NCBI RefSeq assembly: GCF_007677725.1
Contig: NZ_VEDF01000007.1
Location: forward strand, 1 to 64,000
Reading direction: 5' to 3'
Length of the DNA stretch: 64,000 nucleotides
Source: Pseudomonas sp. URMO17WK12:I11
Lineage (GTDB): Bacteria > Pseudomonadota > Gammaproteobacteria > Pseudomonadales > Pseudomonadaceae
In this document: in pieces, positions 9,601-20,900 of the stretch
Numbering within the stretch: position 1 is the stretch's first letter
Layout of the letters: the number at the start of each line of letters is the position of its first letter
Notes under the pieces: model-generated
Seen by the model: only the letters and a program-made list of their open reading frames with translations
What the model was told of the DNA's origin: nothing
Database searches by the model: none
Made by a program: the position numbers and the translations under genes

Positions 9601-9664
9601 CGTTTGCCTGGCGGGTAAACTGCGGCAAGCTAGCCACCATTCCATTGCTCAAGGACTCAACGCC

Positions 9665-10411
9665 GTGCCGACACCTCCTGTCTCCGCGCTGGCCACCCGT
9701 ATGGGTGAAGGCCCGGCGCCGCTGTACGCCCGGGTCAAGCAGATGATTGTCCAGCAGATCGAAAATGGCAGCTGGCCCGCGCACCATCGGGTGCCGTCGG
9801 AAAGTGAGCTGGTCAGCCAGCTGGGCTTCAGCCGCATGACCATCAACCGCGCGCTGCGCGAGCTGACCGCCGACGGCCTGCTGGTGCGCATGCAGGGGGT
9901 AGGCACCTTCGTCGCCGAGCCCAAGACCCGCTCGGCCTTGTTCGAGGTCAACAACATCGCCGATGAAATCGCCGGCCGCGGCCATGCCCATAGCTGTCAG
10001 GTGATCACGCTGGTCGAAGAGGCCGCTGGGTCCGAGCGTGCCCTGGCACTGGACATGCGTGAGGGCCAACGGGTTTTTCATTCGCTGATCGTGCATTTCG
10101 AGAACGGCGTGCCGGTACAGATCGAGGACCGTTACGTCAACGCGGCCATCGCACCGGACTACCTCAAGCAGGACTTCACCCGTCAGACGCCTTATGCCTA
10201 CCTTTCCCAGGTCGCGCCGCTGACCGAAGGCGAGCACGTGGTCGAGGCGATTCTGGCCGACCCGGAGGAGTGTCGTCTGCTGCAGATCGAGCGCGGCGAG
10301 CCGTGCCTGTTGATTCGCCGGCGCACCTGGTCGGGTCGCCAGCCGGTCACCGCCGCGCGCCTGATTCATCCGGGCTCGCGTCATCGCCTCGAAGGGCGCT
10401 TCAGCAAATGA
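9665..10411 (+). CDS. hutC: Histidine-utilisation repressor, GntR/HutC family
   Basis: A 248-aa repressor with an N-terminal GntR winged helix (PSESELVSQLGFSRMTINRA, residues about 41-60) and a C-terminal UTRA effector domain that binds urocanate. The start is a GTG at 9665 (protein begins MPTPPVSAL), chosen by family N-terminus; the frame upstream runs through the operator and is not coding. The stop overlaps the hutD start (ATGA). It should bind the sites at 9581-9600 and 11020-11033. Confidence 0.94.
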   Translation: MPTPPVSALATRMGEGPAPLYARVKQMIVQQIENGSWPAHHRVPSESELVSQLGFSRMTINRALRELTADGLLVRMQGVGTFVAEPKTRSALFEVNNIADEIAGRGHAHSCQVITLVEEAAGSERALALDMREGQRVFHSLIVHFENGVPVQIEDRYVNAAIAPDYLKQDFTRQTPYAYLSQVAPLTEGEHVVEAILADPEECRLLQIERGEPCLLIRRRTWSGRQPVTAARLIHPGSRHRLEGRFSK

Positions 10412-10980
10412 CGCGCCTGCAGGTGCTGCGGGCCCGGGATTATCCACGCATGCCATGGAAGAACGGTGGCGGTTTCACCGAAGAGATCACCCGCGACGAT
10501 GGCCAAGGCCTGGAGGGTTTCGGCTGGCGCCTGTCGATTGCCGACATCGCCGAGTCGGGCGGTTTCTCGGTGTTTGCCGGTTATCAGCGGATCATCAGCG
10601 TGTTGCAAGGCGATGGCATGCGCTTGCTGGTCGACGACCAGCTCAGCCGACCGCTGCTGGCGTACGACGCGTTCGCGTTTGCCGGTGAGAGCCAGGTCAG
10701 TTGTCACCTGCTGGGCGGGCCGATCCGCGATTTCAACCTGATCTATGCGCCGCAGCGCTACCGCGCGCGCCTGCAGTGGTTCGATGGCACCCATCACCTG
10801 TACAGCTCGGCAGATACGTTGCTGTTGTTCGCGGCCAGTGCCTGCGTCGAGGTGGCGCTGCCTGGTCAGGCCGTTCACCCGCTTGGCTTGTACGACTGTC
10901 TGCGTCTGGACGACAACGACCACCTTCAGTTCCTCAAGGCAAACGGCCGCTTCTGCTTGGTAGAACTCACGTTGCGGTAA
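10408..10980 (+). CDS. hutD: HutD family protein
   Basis: A 190-aa cupin-like protein. It opens MTRLQVLRARDYPRMPWKNG, the conserved HutD N-terminus (the WKNGGG motif lies at about 17-22). HutD is conserved in proteobacterial hut operons and has been proposed to moderate hut expression, perhaps by binding formylglutamate or urocanate; it is not a pathway enzyme. The ATG overlaps the hutC stop, so the two are translationally coupled. The region just after the stop contains REP-like and operator sequence. Confidence 0.9.
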   Translation: MTRLQVLRARDYPRMPWKNGGGFTEEITRDDGQGLEGFGWRLSIADIAESGGFSVFAGYQRIISVLQGDGMRLLVDDQLSRPLLAYDAFAFAGESQVSCHLLGGPIRDFNLIYAPQRYRARLQWFDGTHHLYSSADTLLLFAASACVEVALPGQAVHPLGLYDCLRLDDNDHLQFLKANGRFCLVELTLR

Positions 10981-11019
10981 GCGGCGGGCCGTAAGCGGCA
11001 AGCTTGCGACTTGTCCGTG

Positions 11020-11033
11020 CTTGTACATACAAG
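11020..11033. promoter_or_regulatory. HutC operator upstream of hutU
   Basis: CTTGTACATACAAG equals, on the other strand, the consensus HutC operator CTTGTATGTACAAG. It is 64 bp upstream of the hutU GTG start, in the only sizeable gap of the operon. A possible further half-site TTTGTAT follows at 11044-11050. Confidence 0.85.
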
Positions 11034-11097
11034 TAAAGATGTGTTTGTATAGCTGCGACGACACATCTGCCTGCGGACACCCGCCAAGGACCTTCCC

Positions 11098-12771
11098 GTG
11101 ACTGACAACAATAAATACCGTGACGTTGAAATCCGTGCGCCACGTGGCAACACGCTGACCGCCAAAAGCTGGTTGACCGAAGCGCCCCTGCGCATGTTGA
11201 TGAACAACCTCGACCCACAGGTCGCCGAGAACCCCAAAGAGCTGGTGGTGTATGGCGGCATTGGCCGCGCCGCGCGCAACTGGGCCTGCTATGACAAGCT
11301 TGTCGAAACCCTGACCCGCCTGGAAGACGACGAAACCCTGCTGGTGCAGTCAGGCAAGCCAGTAGGGGTGTTCAAGACCCACCGCAATGCGCCACGGGTG
11401 CTGATCGCCAACTCCAACCTGGTACCGCACTGGGCCAGCTGGGAACATTTCAACGAACTCGACGCCAGGGGGCTGGCCATGTACGGCCAGATGACCGCCG
11501 GCAGCTGGATCTACATCGGCAGCCAAGGCATCGTCCAAGGCACCTATGAAACCTTCGTCGAAGCTGGGCGCCAGCACTACGGCGGCAGCCTCAAGGGCAA
11601 GTGGGTGCTGACCGCAGGGCTCGGCGGCATGGGCGGCGCGCAGCCGCTGGCGGCGACCCTGGCCGGCGCTTGCTCGCTGAACATCGAATGCCAGCAAAGC
11701 CGCATCGACTTCCGCCTCGAAACCCGCTACGTCGACGAGCAGGCCGCTGACCTGGACGACGCCCTCGCGCGCATCGCCCGCTACACCGCCGCAGGTCAGG
11801 CGATCTCCATCGCCCTGCATGGCAACGCTGCCCAGATCCTGCCTGAGCTGGTCAAGCGCGGCGTGCGTCCGGACATGGTCACCGACCAGACCAGCGCCCA
11901 CGATCCGCTCAACGGCTACCTGCCGGCCGGCTGGACCTGGGAGCAGTACCGTGAGCGCGCGCAGAGCGACCCGGCCGCGACCGTCAAGGCCGCCAAGCAG
12001 TCGATGGCCGTGCACGTGCAGGCCATGCTCGATTTCCAGAAGCAGGGCGTCCCAACCTTCGATTACGGTAACAACATCCGCCAGATGGCCAAGGAACAAG
12101 GCGTGGCCAACGCCTTCGATTTCCCGGGTTTCGTGCCGGCGTACATTCGCCCGCTGTTCTGCCGTGGCATCGGCCCGTTCCGCTGGGCGGCGCTGTCGGG
12201 TGATGCCGAGGACATCTACAAGACCGACGCCAAGGTCAAGCAACTGATCCCCGATGACGCCCATCTGCACCGCTGGCTCGACATGGCGCGCGAGCGCATC
12301 AGCTTCCAGGGCTTGCCGGCGCGCATCTGCTGGGTGGGCCTGGGGCTGCGCGCCAAGCTCGGCCTTGCATTCAATGAAATGGTGCGCAGCGGCGAGCTGT
12401 CGGCGCCGGTGGTGATCGGCCGCGATCACCTCGATTCTGGGTCGGTGTCCAGCCCCAATCGGGAGACCGAAGCCATGCGCGATGGCTCCGATGCCGTGTC
12501 CGACTGGCCGTTGCTCAATGCCTTGCTCAACACCGCCGGCGGTGCCACCTGGGTGTCGTTGCATCATGGGGGTGGCGTCGGCATGGGCTTCTCGCAGCAC
12601 TCCGGCATGGTCATCGTCTGTGACGGCACCGACGAAGCCGCCGAGCGTATCGCCCGGGTGTTGACCAACGACCCAGGGACCGGAGTGATGCGCCATGCCG
12701 ATGCCGGCTACGACATTGCCATCGAATGCGCCAAGGAGCAGGGGCTGGACCTGCCGATGATCACCGGCTGA
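11098..12771 (+). CDS. hutU: Urocanate hydratase
   Basis: A 557-aa urocanase, the standard length. It uses tightly bound NAD+ to convert urocanate to imidazolone propionate. Visible signatures are the NAD-binding [12 protein letters not shown] (about residues 178-189), [20 protein letters not shown] and [20 protein letters not shown]. The start codon is GTG at 11098. The gene heads the hutU-H-T-I-G unit under the strongest HutC operator in the window. Confidence 0.97.
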   Translation: MTDNNKYRDVEIRAPRGNTLTAKSWLTEAPLRMLMNNLDPQVAENPKELVVYGGIGRAARNWACYDKLVETLTRLEDDETLLVQSGKPVGVFKTHRNAPRVLIANSNLVPHWASWEHFNELDARGLAMYGQMTAGSWIYIGSQGIVQGTYETFVEAGRQHYGGSLKGKWVLTAGLGGMGGAQPLAATLAGACSLNIECQQSRIDFRLETRYVDEQAADLDDALARIARYTAAGQAISIALHGNAAQILPELVKRGVRPDMVTDQTSAHDPLNGYLPAGWTWEQYRERAQSDPAATVKAAKQSMAVHVQAMLDFQKQGVPTFDYGNNIRQMAKEQGVANAFDFPGFVPAYIRPLFCRGIGPFRWAALSGDAEDIYKTDAKVKQLIPDDAHLHRWLDMARERISFQGLPARICWVGLGLRAKLGLAFNEMVRSGELSAPVVIGRDHLDSGSVSSPNRETEAMRDGSDAVSDWPLLNALLNTAGGATWVSLHHGGGVGMGFSQHSGMVIVCDGTDEAAERIARVLTNDPGTGVMRHADAGYDIAIECAKEQGLDLPMITG

Positions 12772-12837
12772 GCGCAGGCCGTTGTCCCATACTGAATAAC
12801 AAGAGGGCCTGCGGGCCCCTGCCATTGGAGTAGCGAA

Positions 12838-14370
12838 GTGACCGAATTGACCCTCAAGCCAGGCACCTTGACCCTGGCTCAGCTACGCGCCATCCATGCT
12901 GCCCCGGTACGTTTGCAGCTCGACGCCAGCGCCGCAGCGGCGATCGATGCCAGTGTCGCCTGCGTCGAGCAAATCATTGCCCAGGACCGTACCGCCTACG
13001 GTATCAACACCGGCTTCGGGCTGCTGGCGTCGACCCGCATCGCCAGCCATGACCTGGAAAACCTGCAGCGCTCGCTGGTGCTGTCGCATGCCGCGGGCAT
13101 CGGCGCGCCGCTGGACGACGACCTGGTGCGGCTGATCATGGTGCTGAAGATCAACAGCCTCAGCCGGGGTTTCTCCGGTATCCGGCGCAAGGTCATCGAC
13201 GCGCTGATCGCCCTGGTCAACGCCGAGGTCTATCCGCACATCCCGCTCAAGGGCTCGGTGGGCGCGTCCGGTGACCTTGCGCCGTTGGCGCACATGTCGC
13301 TGGTGTTGCTCGGCGAGGGCAAGGCGCGTCATCGCGGGCAGTGGCTGTCGGCCGGCGAAGCGCTGGCGCTGGCGGGCCTCGAGCCGCTGACCCTGGCGGC
13401 CAAGGAAGGCCTGGCGCTGCTCAATGGCACCCAGGCGTCCAGCGCTTACGCGTTGCGTGGTCTGTTCCAGGCTGAAGACCTGTTCGCCGCTGCCATCGCG
13501 TGCGGCGGCCTGAGTGTCGAAGCCGCGCTGGGCTCGCGGGCGCCGTTCGATGCGCGCATCCATGCGGTGCGCGGTCAGCGCGGGCAGATCGACACCGCGG
13601 CGTGTTTCCGTGACCTGTTGGGCGAGGCCAGTGAGGTGTCGCTGTCGCACAAGAACTGCGACAAGGTCCAGGACCCGTACTCGCTGCGCTGCCAGCCCCA
13701 GGTGATGGGCGCCTGCCTGACGCAGATCCGCCAGGCCGCCGAAGTGCTGGGCATCGAAGCCAACGCGGTGTCCGACAACCCCCTGGTGTTCGCCGCCGAA
13801 GGCGATGTGATTTCCGGGGGCAACTTCCACGCCGAGCCTGTGGCCATGGCCGCTGATAACCTGGCCCTGGCGCTTGCCGAAATCGGCGCGCTCAGCGAGC
13901 GCCGCATTTCGCTGATGATGGACAAGCACATGTCACAGCTGCCGCCGTTTCTGGTGGAAAACGGAGGGGTCAACTCCGGCTTCATGATCGCCCAGGTCAC
14001 TGCAGCGGCCCTGGCCAGCGAGAACAAGGCCCTGTCGCATCCGCACAGCGTCGACAGCCTGCCGACCTCAGCCAACCAGGAAGACCACGTGTCGATGGCC
14101 CCTGCTGCGGGCAAGCGCCTGTGGGAAATGGCCGAGAACACCCGAGGCGTGCTGGCCATCGAATGGTTGGGCGCGTGTCAGGGGCTGGACCTGCGTAAAG
14201 GTCTGAAGACTTCGGCGAAGCTGGAACAGGCGCGTCAAGCCCTGCGCCGCGAAGTGCCGCATTACGACCGCGACCGCTTCTTCGCCCCCGACATCGAGGC
14301 CGCTGTCGCCCTCTTGGCCAAGGGTAGCCTCACCGGGCTGCTGCCGGCTGGGGTTCTGCCTAGCCTGTAA
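12838..14370 (+). CDS. hutH: Histidine ammonia-lyase
   Basis: A 510-aa histidase that deaminates L-histidine to urocanate. The MIO prosthetic group forms from the ASG triad at residues 143-145 in [16 protein letters not shown]. The Tyr-containing [11 protein letters not shown] loop (about 51-61) and [20 protein letters not shown] (the [12 protein letters not shown] region) are also typical. It starts with GTG, 66 bp after hutU. It is the first catabolic enzyme of the pathway. Confidence 0.97.
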   Translation: MTELTLKPGTLTLAQLRAIHAAPVRLQLDASAAAAIDASVACVEQIIAQDRTAYGINTGFGLLASTRIASHDLENLQRSLVLSHAAGIGAPLDDDLVRLIMVLKINSLSRGFSGIRRKVIDALIALVNAEVYPHIPLKGSVGASGDLAPLAHMSLVLLGEGKARHRGQWLSAGEALALAGLEPLTLAAKEGLALLNGTQASSAYALRGLFQAEDLFAAAIACGGLSVEAALGSRAPFDARIHAVRGQRGQIDTAACFRDLLGEASEVSLSHKNCDKVQDPYSLRCQPQVMGACLTQIRQAAEVLGIEANAVSDNPLVFAAEGDVISGGNFHAEPVAMAADNLALALAEIGALSERRISLMMDKHMSQLPPFLVENGGVNSGFMIAQVTAAALASENKALSHPHSVDSLPTSANQEDHVSMAPAAGKRLWEMAENTRGVLAIEWLGACQGLDLRKGLKTSAKLEQARQALRREVPHYDRDRFFAPDIEAAVALLAKGSLTGLLPAGVLPSL

Positions 14371-14434
14371 CGTTTCGGGGCCGGTTCGCGGCCCCCTCGA
14401 TCTCACGACCACAAGAACAATTCAAGGACGTGAT

Positions 14435-15844
14435 ATGCAGCAAGCTCAAGCTTTGAAGCGTGGCCTGACGGCCCGCCACATCCGTTTCATGGCCCTTGGC
14501 TCTGCCATCGGCACCGGCTTGTTCTACGGCTCAGCCTCGGCGATCCAGATGGCCGGCCCGGCTGTATTGCTGGCCTACCTGGTTGGCGGCGCCGCCGTGT
14601 TCATGGTCATGCGCGCGCTCGGTGAAATGGCCGTGCACAACCCGGTAGCAGGCTCTTTCGGCCACTATGCCAGCACCTACCTCGGGCCCATGGCCGGGTT
14701 CATCCTGGGTTGGACCTACGCCTTCGAAATGGTCATCGTCGCGATTGCCGATGTCACGGCCTTCGGGATCTACATGGGCTTCTGGTTTCCGGAAGTGGCC
14801 CGCTGGATCTGGGTGCTGGGCATCGTCTTCGTCATTGGCGGGCTGAACCTGTGCAACGTCAGGGTTTTTGGCGAGATGGAGTTCTGGTTGTCGCTGCTCA
14901 AGGTCGGCGCCATTGTCGCGATGATCCTCGCCGGCCTGGGGATCATGGTCTTCGGCTTCAGCCAGGTCAGTGATGGCCACGTCGTGGGCTTGGCCAACCT
15001 GGTCGAGCATGGTGGCTTCATGCCCAATGGCACCAGCGGCCTGATCGCGTCTTTTGCCGTGGTGATGTTCGCCTTCGGCGGCATCGAGATCATCGGCGTG
15101 ACCGCCGGCGAGGCGAAGGATCCGCAGCGCGTGATTCCCAAGGCGATCAATGCCGTGCCGCTGCGCATCCTGCTGTTCTACGTGCTGACCCTGTTGGTGC
15201 TGATGTGCCTGTACCCGTGGCCACAGATCGGCAGCGAAGGCAGCCCGTTCGTGCAGATTTTCAGCCACCTGGGTATCGGCTCGGCCGCTGCCGTGCTCAA
15301 TATCGTGGTGATTTCCGCTGCGGTGTCGGCCATCAACAGCGATATCTTCGGCGCCGGTCGCATGATGTATGGTCTGGCCCAGCAAGGCCATGCGCCGCGC
15401 AGTTTCGGGCAGTTGTCCAGGCACGGCGTGCCGTGGATGACCGTGGTGGTGATGGGCGCGGCATTGCTGCTCGGGGTGCTGCTCAACTACCTGATCCCGG
15501 AAAACGTCTTCCTGCTGATTGCCTCGATCGCCACCTTCGCCACCGTGTGGGTATGGTTGATGATTCTGCTCACGCAAGTGGCCATGCGCCGCAGCATGAG
15601 CCGTAGTGACGCCGCCCAGTTGCGCTTTCCCGTGCCCTTCTGGCCGTACGGGCCGGCCCTGGCGATCGTCTTCATGCTGTTCATTTTCGCCGTGCTTGGC
15701 TACTTCCCCGACACCCAGGCGGCCTTGCTGGTCGGCGTGATCTGGGTCGTCTTCCTGGTGGTTTCGTATCTGCTGTGGTGCAAGCCACGCCCAGGCAAGC
15801 ACGCCCCATTGGACTGCACCGCAGGTCAAGGAGATTGCACATGA
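14435..15844 (+). CDS. hutT: Histidine permease, APC superfamily
   Basis: A 469-aa inner-membrane amino-acid transporter with about 12 hydrophobic helices. The family opening [20 protein letters not shown] is the first discontinuous helix, and [19 protein letters not shown] is the typical AAT-family loop. Its position inside the hut operon, overlapping hutI by 4 nt (ATGA), supports histidine uptake; some Pseudomonas hut permeases also take up urocanate. Confidence in the family is very high and in the substrate is high. Confidence 0.9.
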   Translation: MQQAQALKRGLTARHIRFMALGSAIGTGLFYGSASAIQMAGPAVLLAYLVGGAAVFMVMRALGEMAVHNPVAGSFGHYASTYLGPMAGFILGWTYAFEMVIVAIADVTAFGIYMGFWFPEVARWIWVLGIVFVIGGLNLCNVRVFGEMEFWLSLLKVGAIVAMILAGLGIMVFGFSQVSDGHVVGLANLVEHGGFMPNGTSGLIASFAVVMFAFGGIEIIGVTAGEAKDPQRVIPKAINAVPLRILLFYVLTLLVLMCLYPWPQIGSEGSPFVQIFSHLGIGSAAAVLNIVVISAAVSAINSDIFGAGRMMYGLAQQGHAPRSFGQLSRHGVPWMTVVVMGAALLLGVLLNYLIPENVFLLIASIATFATVWVWLMILLTQVAMRRSMSRSDAAQLRFPVPFWPYGPALAIVFMLFIFAVLGYFPDTQAALLVGVIWVVFLVVSYLLWCKPRPGKHAPLDCTAGQGDCT

Positions 15845-17046
15845 GAACCCTCTGGCAGCACTGTCACGCGGCCACCATGGCTGGGGGGCGTTACGCCATT
15901 ATCGAGGATGCGGCGATCATCACCGCTGCCGGGCGCATCGAGTGGCTCGGCCCACGCGCCGAGCTGCCGTCATCGGCAGTCGCGCACAGTGTCGATCTGG
16001 CTGGCGCCTGGGTGACCCCTGGACTGATCGACTGCCACACCCATGCCGTGTTCGGCGGCAACCGTAGCGGCGAATTCGAGCAGCGTCTGCAAGGGGTCAG
16101 CTATGCGCAGATCGCTGCCCAGGGGGGCGGCATCGCCAGCACCGTGCGGGCCACCCGTGCTGCCAGCGAAGACCAGCTGTTCAGCAGCGCCCGCCAGCGG
16201 CTCGAAGCGCTGATGCGCGATGGCGTGACAACCGTCGAGATCAAGTCCGGCTACGGCTTGGACCTGGCCAACGAGCGCAAGATACTGCGGGTCGCCCGGC
16301 GCCTGGGCGATGAGCTGGCGCTGACCGTGCGCGCCACCTGCCTGGCTGCCCATGCCTTGCCACCGGAGTACGCAGGGCGCGCCGATGCGTTCATCGAGCA
16401 CATCTGCCAGCAGCTGTTGCCGGCGCTCGCCGACGAAGGCTTGGTCGATGCAGTGGACGCATTCTGTGAACACCTGGCGTTCTCGCCGGCGCAGGTGGAG
16501 AAGGTGTTCATCAAGGCGCACGAGCTGGGGCTGCCGGTGAAGCTGCATGCCGAGCAGCTGTCATCCCTGCATGGGTCGAGCCTGGCTGCGCGCTACCAGG
16601 CACTGTCGGCCGATCACCTGGAATTCATGACCGAGCAGGACGCCGTTGCCATGGCCCAGGCGGGCACGGTCGCGGTGTTGCTGCCCGGTGCGTTCTATTG
16701 CCTGCGCGAGACCCAGTTGCCGCCGATCGATGCACTGCGCCGTCACGGCGTGAAGATGGCCCTGGCAAGCGACCTCAACCCCGGCACTTCGCCTGGGTTG
16801 TCGCTGCGCCTGATGTTGAACATGGGGTGCACGTTGTTTCGCATGACCCCTGAAGAAGCCTTGGCCGGCGTCACCGTGCACGCCGCCACGGCGCTGGGCC
16901 TGGGCGATAGTCACGGGTCGCTCGAGGTCGGCAAGGTCGCGGACTTCGTCGCCTGGCAAATCGAACGTCCGGCCGAGTTGGCCTACTGGCTTGGCGGCGA
17001 GCTGCCCAAGCGCGTGGTGCGCATGGGCCATGAACTGAATCTGTGA
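15841..17046 (+). CDS. hutI: Imidazolonepropionase
   Basis: A 401-aa amidohydrolase that opens the ring of imidazolone-5-propionate to give formiminoglutamate. Zinc ligands lie in the [16 protein letters not shown] region (HTH motif), in KLHAEQLS and in [13 protein letters not shown] choose the ATG at 15841 (MRTLWQHCH), which overlaps the hutT stop and gives the usual length. Next gene: hutG, 10 nt downstream. Confidence 0.96.
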   Translation: MRTLWQHCHAATMAGGRYAIIEDAAIITAAGRIEWLGPRAELPSSAVAHSVDLAGAWVTPGLIDCHTHAVFGGNRSGEFEQRLQGVSYAQIAAQGGGIASTVRATRAASEDQLFSSARQRLEALMRDGVTTVEIKSGYGLDLANERKILRVARRLGDELALTVRATCLAAHALPPEYAGRADAFIEHICQQLLPALADEGLVDAVDAFCEHLAFSPAQVEKVFIKAHELGLPVKLHAEQLSSLHGSSLAARYQALSADHLEFMTEQDAVAMAQAGTVAVLLPGAFYCLRETQLPPIDALRRHGVKMALASDLNPGTSPGLSLRLMLNMGCTLFRMTPEEALAGVTVHAATALGLGDSHGSLEVGKVADFVAWQIERPAELAYWLGGELPKRVVRMGHELNL

Positions 17047-17056
17047 GCGAGACACG

Positions 17057-17860
17057 ATGGACAAGGTACTGACATTCCAGCAAGGCCGTGTGCCGCTTTT
17101 GATCAGCATGCCCCATGCCGGCGTGAAGCTCACGCCAAGCGTCGAGCATGGGCTGGTGGAGACGGCGGGTAGCCTGCCGGACACCGATTGGCATATCCCC
17201 GAGCTGTACGATTTCGTCGGTGAAATGGGTGCGAGCGTGGTGGCCGCGCAGTATTCGCGGTTCGTCATCGATATCAACCGGCCCGAGGACGATACGCCGC
17301 TGTATGCCGGCGCCACCACCGGCTTGTTTCCCGCAACCCTGTTCGATGGCCAGGCGTTGTTCAAGCCAGGGCTTGAGCCGAGCGCGGAGCAGCGCAGCAG
17401 CTACCTGGAAAGCATCTGGCGCCCTTATCATCGCCTGCTGGAACAGGAGCTGGCGCGCCTGCGAGAGGCCCATGGCTACGCCTTGCTCTGGGATGCCCAT
17501 TCGATCCGCTCGCACATCCCGCACCTGTTCGACGGCAAGTTGCCAGACTTCAACTTCGGCACCTTCAACGGCGCCAGTTGCGATCCGGCACTGGCCGCGC
17601 GTTTGCAACGGGTGTGCGGCGAGGCGCCGGGTTACAGCCATGTCCTCAATGGCCGCTTCAAGGGCGGTCACATCACCCGCCATTACGGCGACCCTGACAA
17701 GCACATCCATGCGGTGCAATTGGAGCTGGCGCAAAGCACCTACATGAATGAACGTGAGCCCTTCGCTTATCGTGATGACCTTGCCCGGCCTACCCGCGAG
17801 GTGCTCAAGGCGTTGTTGCAGGCAATGCTGGCCTGGGGGCAGGCGCGTTACGGACGCTGA
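17057..17860 (+). CDS. hutG: N-formylglutamate deformylase
   Basis: A 267-aa N-formylglutamate amidohydrolase that yields glutamate plus formate, the last step of the five-step route begun with HutF. Motifs are LISMPHAGVKL, DINRPEDDTPLY, LLWDAHSIRSHIP and GRFKGGHITRHYG. The gene closes the operon and converges on the giant NEL effector gene across a 49-bp GC-rich gap. Confidence 0.95.
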   Translation: MDKVLTFQQGRVPLLISMPHAGVKLTPSVEHGLVETAGSLPDTDWHIPELYDFVGEMGASVVAAQYSRFVIDINRPEDDTPLYAGATTGLFPATLFDGQALFKPGLEPSAEQRSSYLESIWRPYHRLLEQELARLREAHGYALLWDAHSIRSHIPHLFDGKLPDFNFGTFNGASCDPALAARLQRVCGEAPGYSHVLNGRFKGGHITRHYGDPDKHIHAVQLELAQSTYMNEREPFAYRDDLARPTREVLKALLQAMLAWGQARYGR

Positions 17861-17866
17861 GCGGCG

Positions 17867-17897
17867 TCGGCGCGCGAGCGAACCCGCGCGTCAACGC
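17867..17897. repeat. Degenerate REP-like GC-rich inverted repeat
   Basis: GGCGCGCGAGCGAACCCGCGCG lies in the gap between convergent hutG and the NEL-effector gene and can fold as CGCG...CGCG arms. It resembles the CGGGTTCGCTCGCGC part of Pseudomonas REP sequences. It may serve as a transcription end point. Confidence 0.4.
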
Positions 17898-17909
17898 CAT
17901 GGGCGAAGA

Positions 17910-20900
17910 TCAGTCGCCGTGCACGAAGGCGATGGTCAATTCGCGTAGCAGCTCCAGTTCCTCCTGATCCCTGTCGTCCTGCAGCGCCTGTTGCAGGACC
18001 AGTTCTTCTGCCAAAGCATGGTCAGCGTTGGCGAGCTCCAGCACCCGCTGACCGAAGCGCGCCTGTATCTGCGCAAAGCGCGGCGCGTGTTCTGCGCGCA
18101 GGCGCAGGGTCCAGTCGGGGTTGGCCAACAGGTATTCGATGAAGGGCTCGCCACGCTCGCTCTGCCGTACGCTTTCCAGCACCCGCGTTATCTCCCCGCG
18201 TGCCAGGTTCGCGGCGCCGCGAAAGCGCATGCGGTCGGCAATGGGCAAGTCCAGTTCCTTGGCCAGCTCACGCCGGTAGGCCAGGCGCACGGAAACCAGG
18301 TCGCCGGAGCCTGAGCGGTTGCTCGCGAGTTTTTCCAGTTGCTCGATACGGAACAGTTGCAGCAGGCGCTGGTGCAGTTGGGCCAGGGTGTCACCGGCAT
18401 CGATCACCAAGCGCTTGGCCATCAGGTACAGCTCGATATTGTTGAACTCCTGCAAGGCTCCGTCGTGGCAGGTTTGCGAGCCGGTTACAGGGTCTGGCAA
18501 GGCGGCTGTGGCGATGCTCTCCAGCACCGGCCGTTCTTCGGCGTTGGCTGCCGCCGCTACCAGCATCAGGCGAACCCGTTCGCAGAAGCTGGTTTGCGTG
18601 GTGGGATCGACGAACGGTGCGGCATTGTGCAGTCGACCGACCAGGCGCAGCAGGGCGCTGCCTTCGAGTTGCTCCCAACAGCTCTGCAATGCCTCGTTTT
18701 GCACGGCATTGCCCAACATCCAATCGTTGAGTCTGGGGGTGTCGTCACCGAGCAGCGGAAAATGCGGATGGTTCAGTGATTCTTCACTGGAGGTGTTGAC
18801 CAGCATCAGGTTGTCAGGGATGTCCAGCGCGAAGGACAGGCTGCGCTGGCTGTCGGAAAACGCCCGCACGCGCAGGATCGTTTCCATGGGCAACGGATTG
18901 TCGAACAGCGAGATCGACGAGATCGGCATGGCGTTGTTGAGGTTCGACAGGATGTGTTCAGGCAGGTCGGTGATCTGGTTCGAACTCAGGTCCAGCAGCT
19001 CCAGGGGTAGCAGGTCGTTGCACCACTGTGGCCAGTTCTGCAGGTTCATGTGGGTAAGGCCCAGGGAGGTCAGGTTGGCGGCCAGGCCTGCCGGGACCTG
19101 GGTGATGCTGCCCAGCCGATTGCCCGACAGGTCCAGCGAGTTGAGTTGCTCAAGCCTGGCGAAGGTATCGAGCATGGCCTGATCGATCTCGAGGTCCATG
19201 TTGCGAAACTCAAGATAGGTCAACTGCCGCAGGCGTGGCAGCGCCGAGACCAACGCCGGGGTGGGCGCTTGGTGGGCATCGATGGTCAGGCGGGTGATAG
19301 AGGGGAACCGCTCGAGCAGGTCGCTGAGCTGAGACGCCGTGCCGCTCAGGCGAGTCAGTGTCATCGCGGTTACCCGCTCGCCGAAGAACGCTGGTAGCCG
19401 GCGCGGGAAATGCTCGATCGCTACGTCTTCCAGGTGCAGACGCAGATAGCGCTGGCCCTGCTCCTGACGCTCCCAGAATTGGTTGATCGCCGTGGCGATG
19501 CGCTGGCGGTCTGCCAAGGCCGACTGAGTCAATGGATTGCTCGAACTCGACGCCTGGGACCAGCCATCGATGGCATCGCGCATTTGCCGGCGTTCGCTGC
19601 GCACGCGTTCCAGACGTTCTTGCAAGGTGGCCGGTTGGTCGACCGCTACCTGCGAGGTTTCCGGGCGTTCGTTGAGCAGCAAGCGCTGCAGGTGGGTTTC
19701 ATTGATGGGATTGCCCTGCAGGGAAATCGCCGGGGCACGGGTAAGGGTGTCGGCCTCGTTGAGCAGGAAGGCGGGCAGCGAACTCAGGTTATTGTCCTGG
19801 AGGGCCAGGTGACCGATGCGCCCCAGGGCATCGCTGCCGATTCCGATCGGCCACTGGCTCAGCTGCATGCGCTCGAGCCCCAGGTGCTCGAGGCTGAACA
19901 GATGGAAGCTGGGTCGATCGCCGCTTTGCTGCAAGCGGTTGCCGCTCAGGTCCAGATAGCCAAGATGCTCAAGCCTAGCCAGCTCGTTGAGGTGGCTGCC
20001 AGACAACAGCAGGTTCTGGTTGGTCAGTGCCAGTCGCTGTAGGTTGGGCAGCGCCGTGGGAATCGTCGGTAAGCTCGAGAGCAGCAGTGAAGGCGTCGCT
20101 CGAGGGTTGTAGGGCCGGCTGATTTCGAGGGACTGCAGCTGCGGAACCAGGCCAAGCAGGCGTTGCATCAGGCGCTCGGTTTGGCCCCAGCCGGCCAGGG
20201 TGCCGCTGGGCAGGTCGATCAGGCGCAGACTGCGAATGCGCCGGTAGAAGAAGTCCGGCAAGGTCATTGGGATATCCGTCAGCGGCACGCCCTCTACGCT
20301 CAGCTCGGCATTGAGCGCATGCTCGTCCTCAAGAGCGGTGTCGTACCAGTGCTGCATGATCGACTCCCGAAGGCTGTCATAGGCGCGCGCGGCCTGATCC
20401 GAGGCAGGCGAAATCGCTTCGCTCCAGTCTTCCAGCTGGCGCTCCAGCAGGTCGCGCTCGCCCAGCAGCGTGGTCAGGTGCTCGATGATTTGCAATCGGT
20501 TGCGCCCTTGACCGGCAATCGCCATCAGCACGTGCTCGGGCGATCTGCCGGTACGCTCAGGAATACCCGTGGCGCGGGCGGTTGCCAGCAGGTGCTGGCG
20601 GGTACTGCCTTCAGCGGCATCTTCACCGCTGCTCAGCGGGTAGCCCACACGGCCGTCGGCGAGGCGCATTGCAGGCCGGTAGCCAGGCCGGATCGGTTGC
20701 ATGCCCAGTACTTGGCGCAACTCGGCGCGGGCAAGCATGGGCTGTGTTCGAAGCAGATGCCGTAGGGCTGCAGCATCGTCGCAGCCCAGCTGCGCCATGG
20801 CCTCGGGCAGCGCCGCATGCAACGCTGCCGGAAGATCGGCGTAAGGTGCCACCGAAGCCCTGGGCTGATTGGCATCGTGCACGATGTAGCCGGCTTGCGC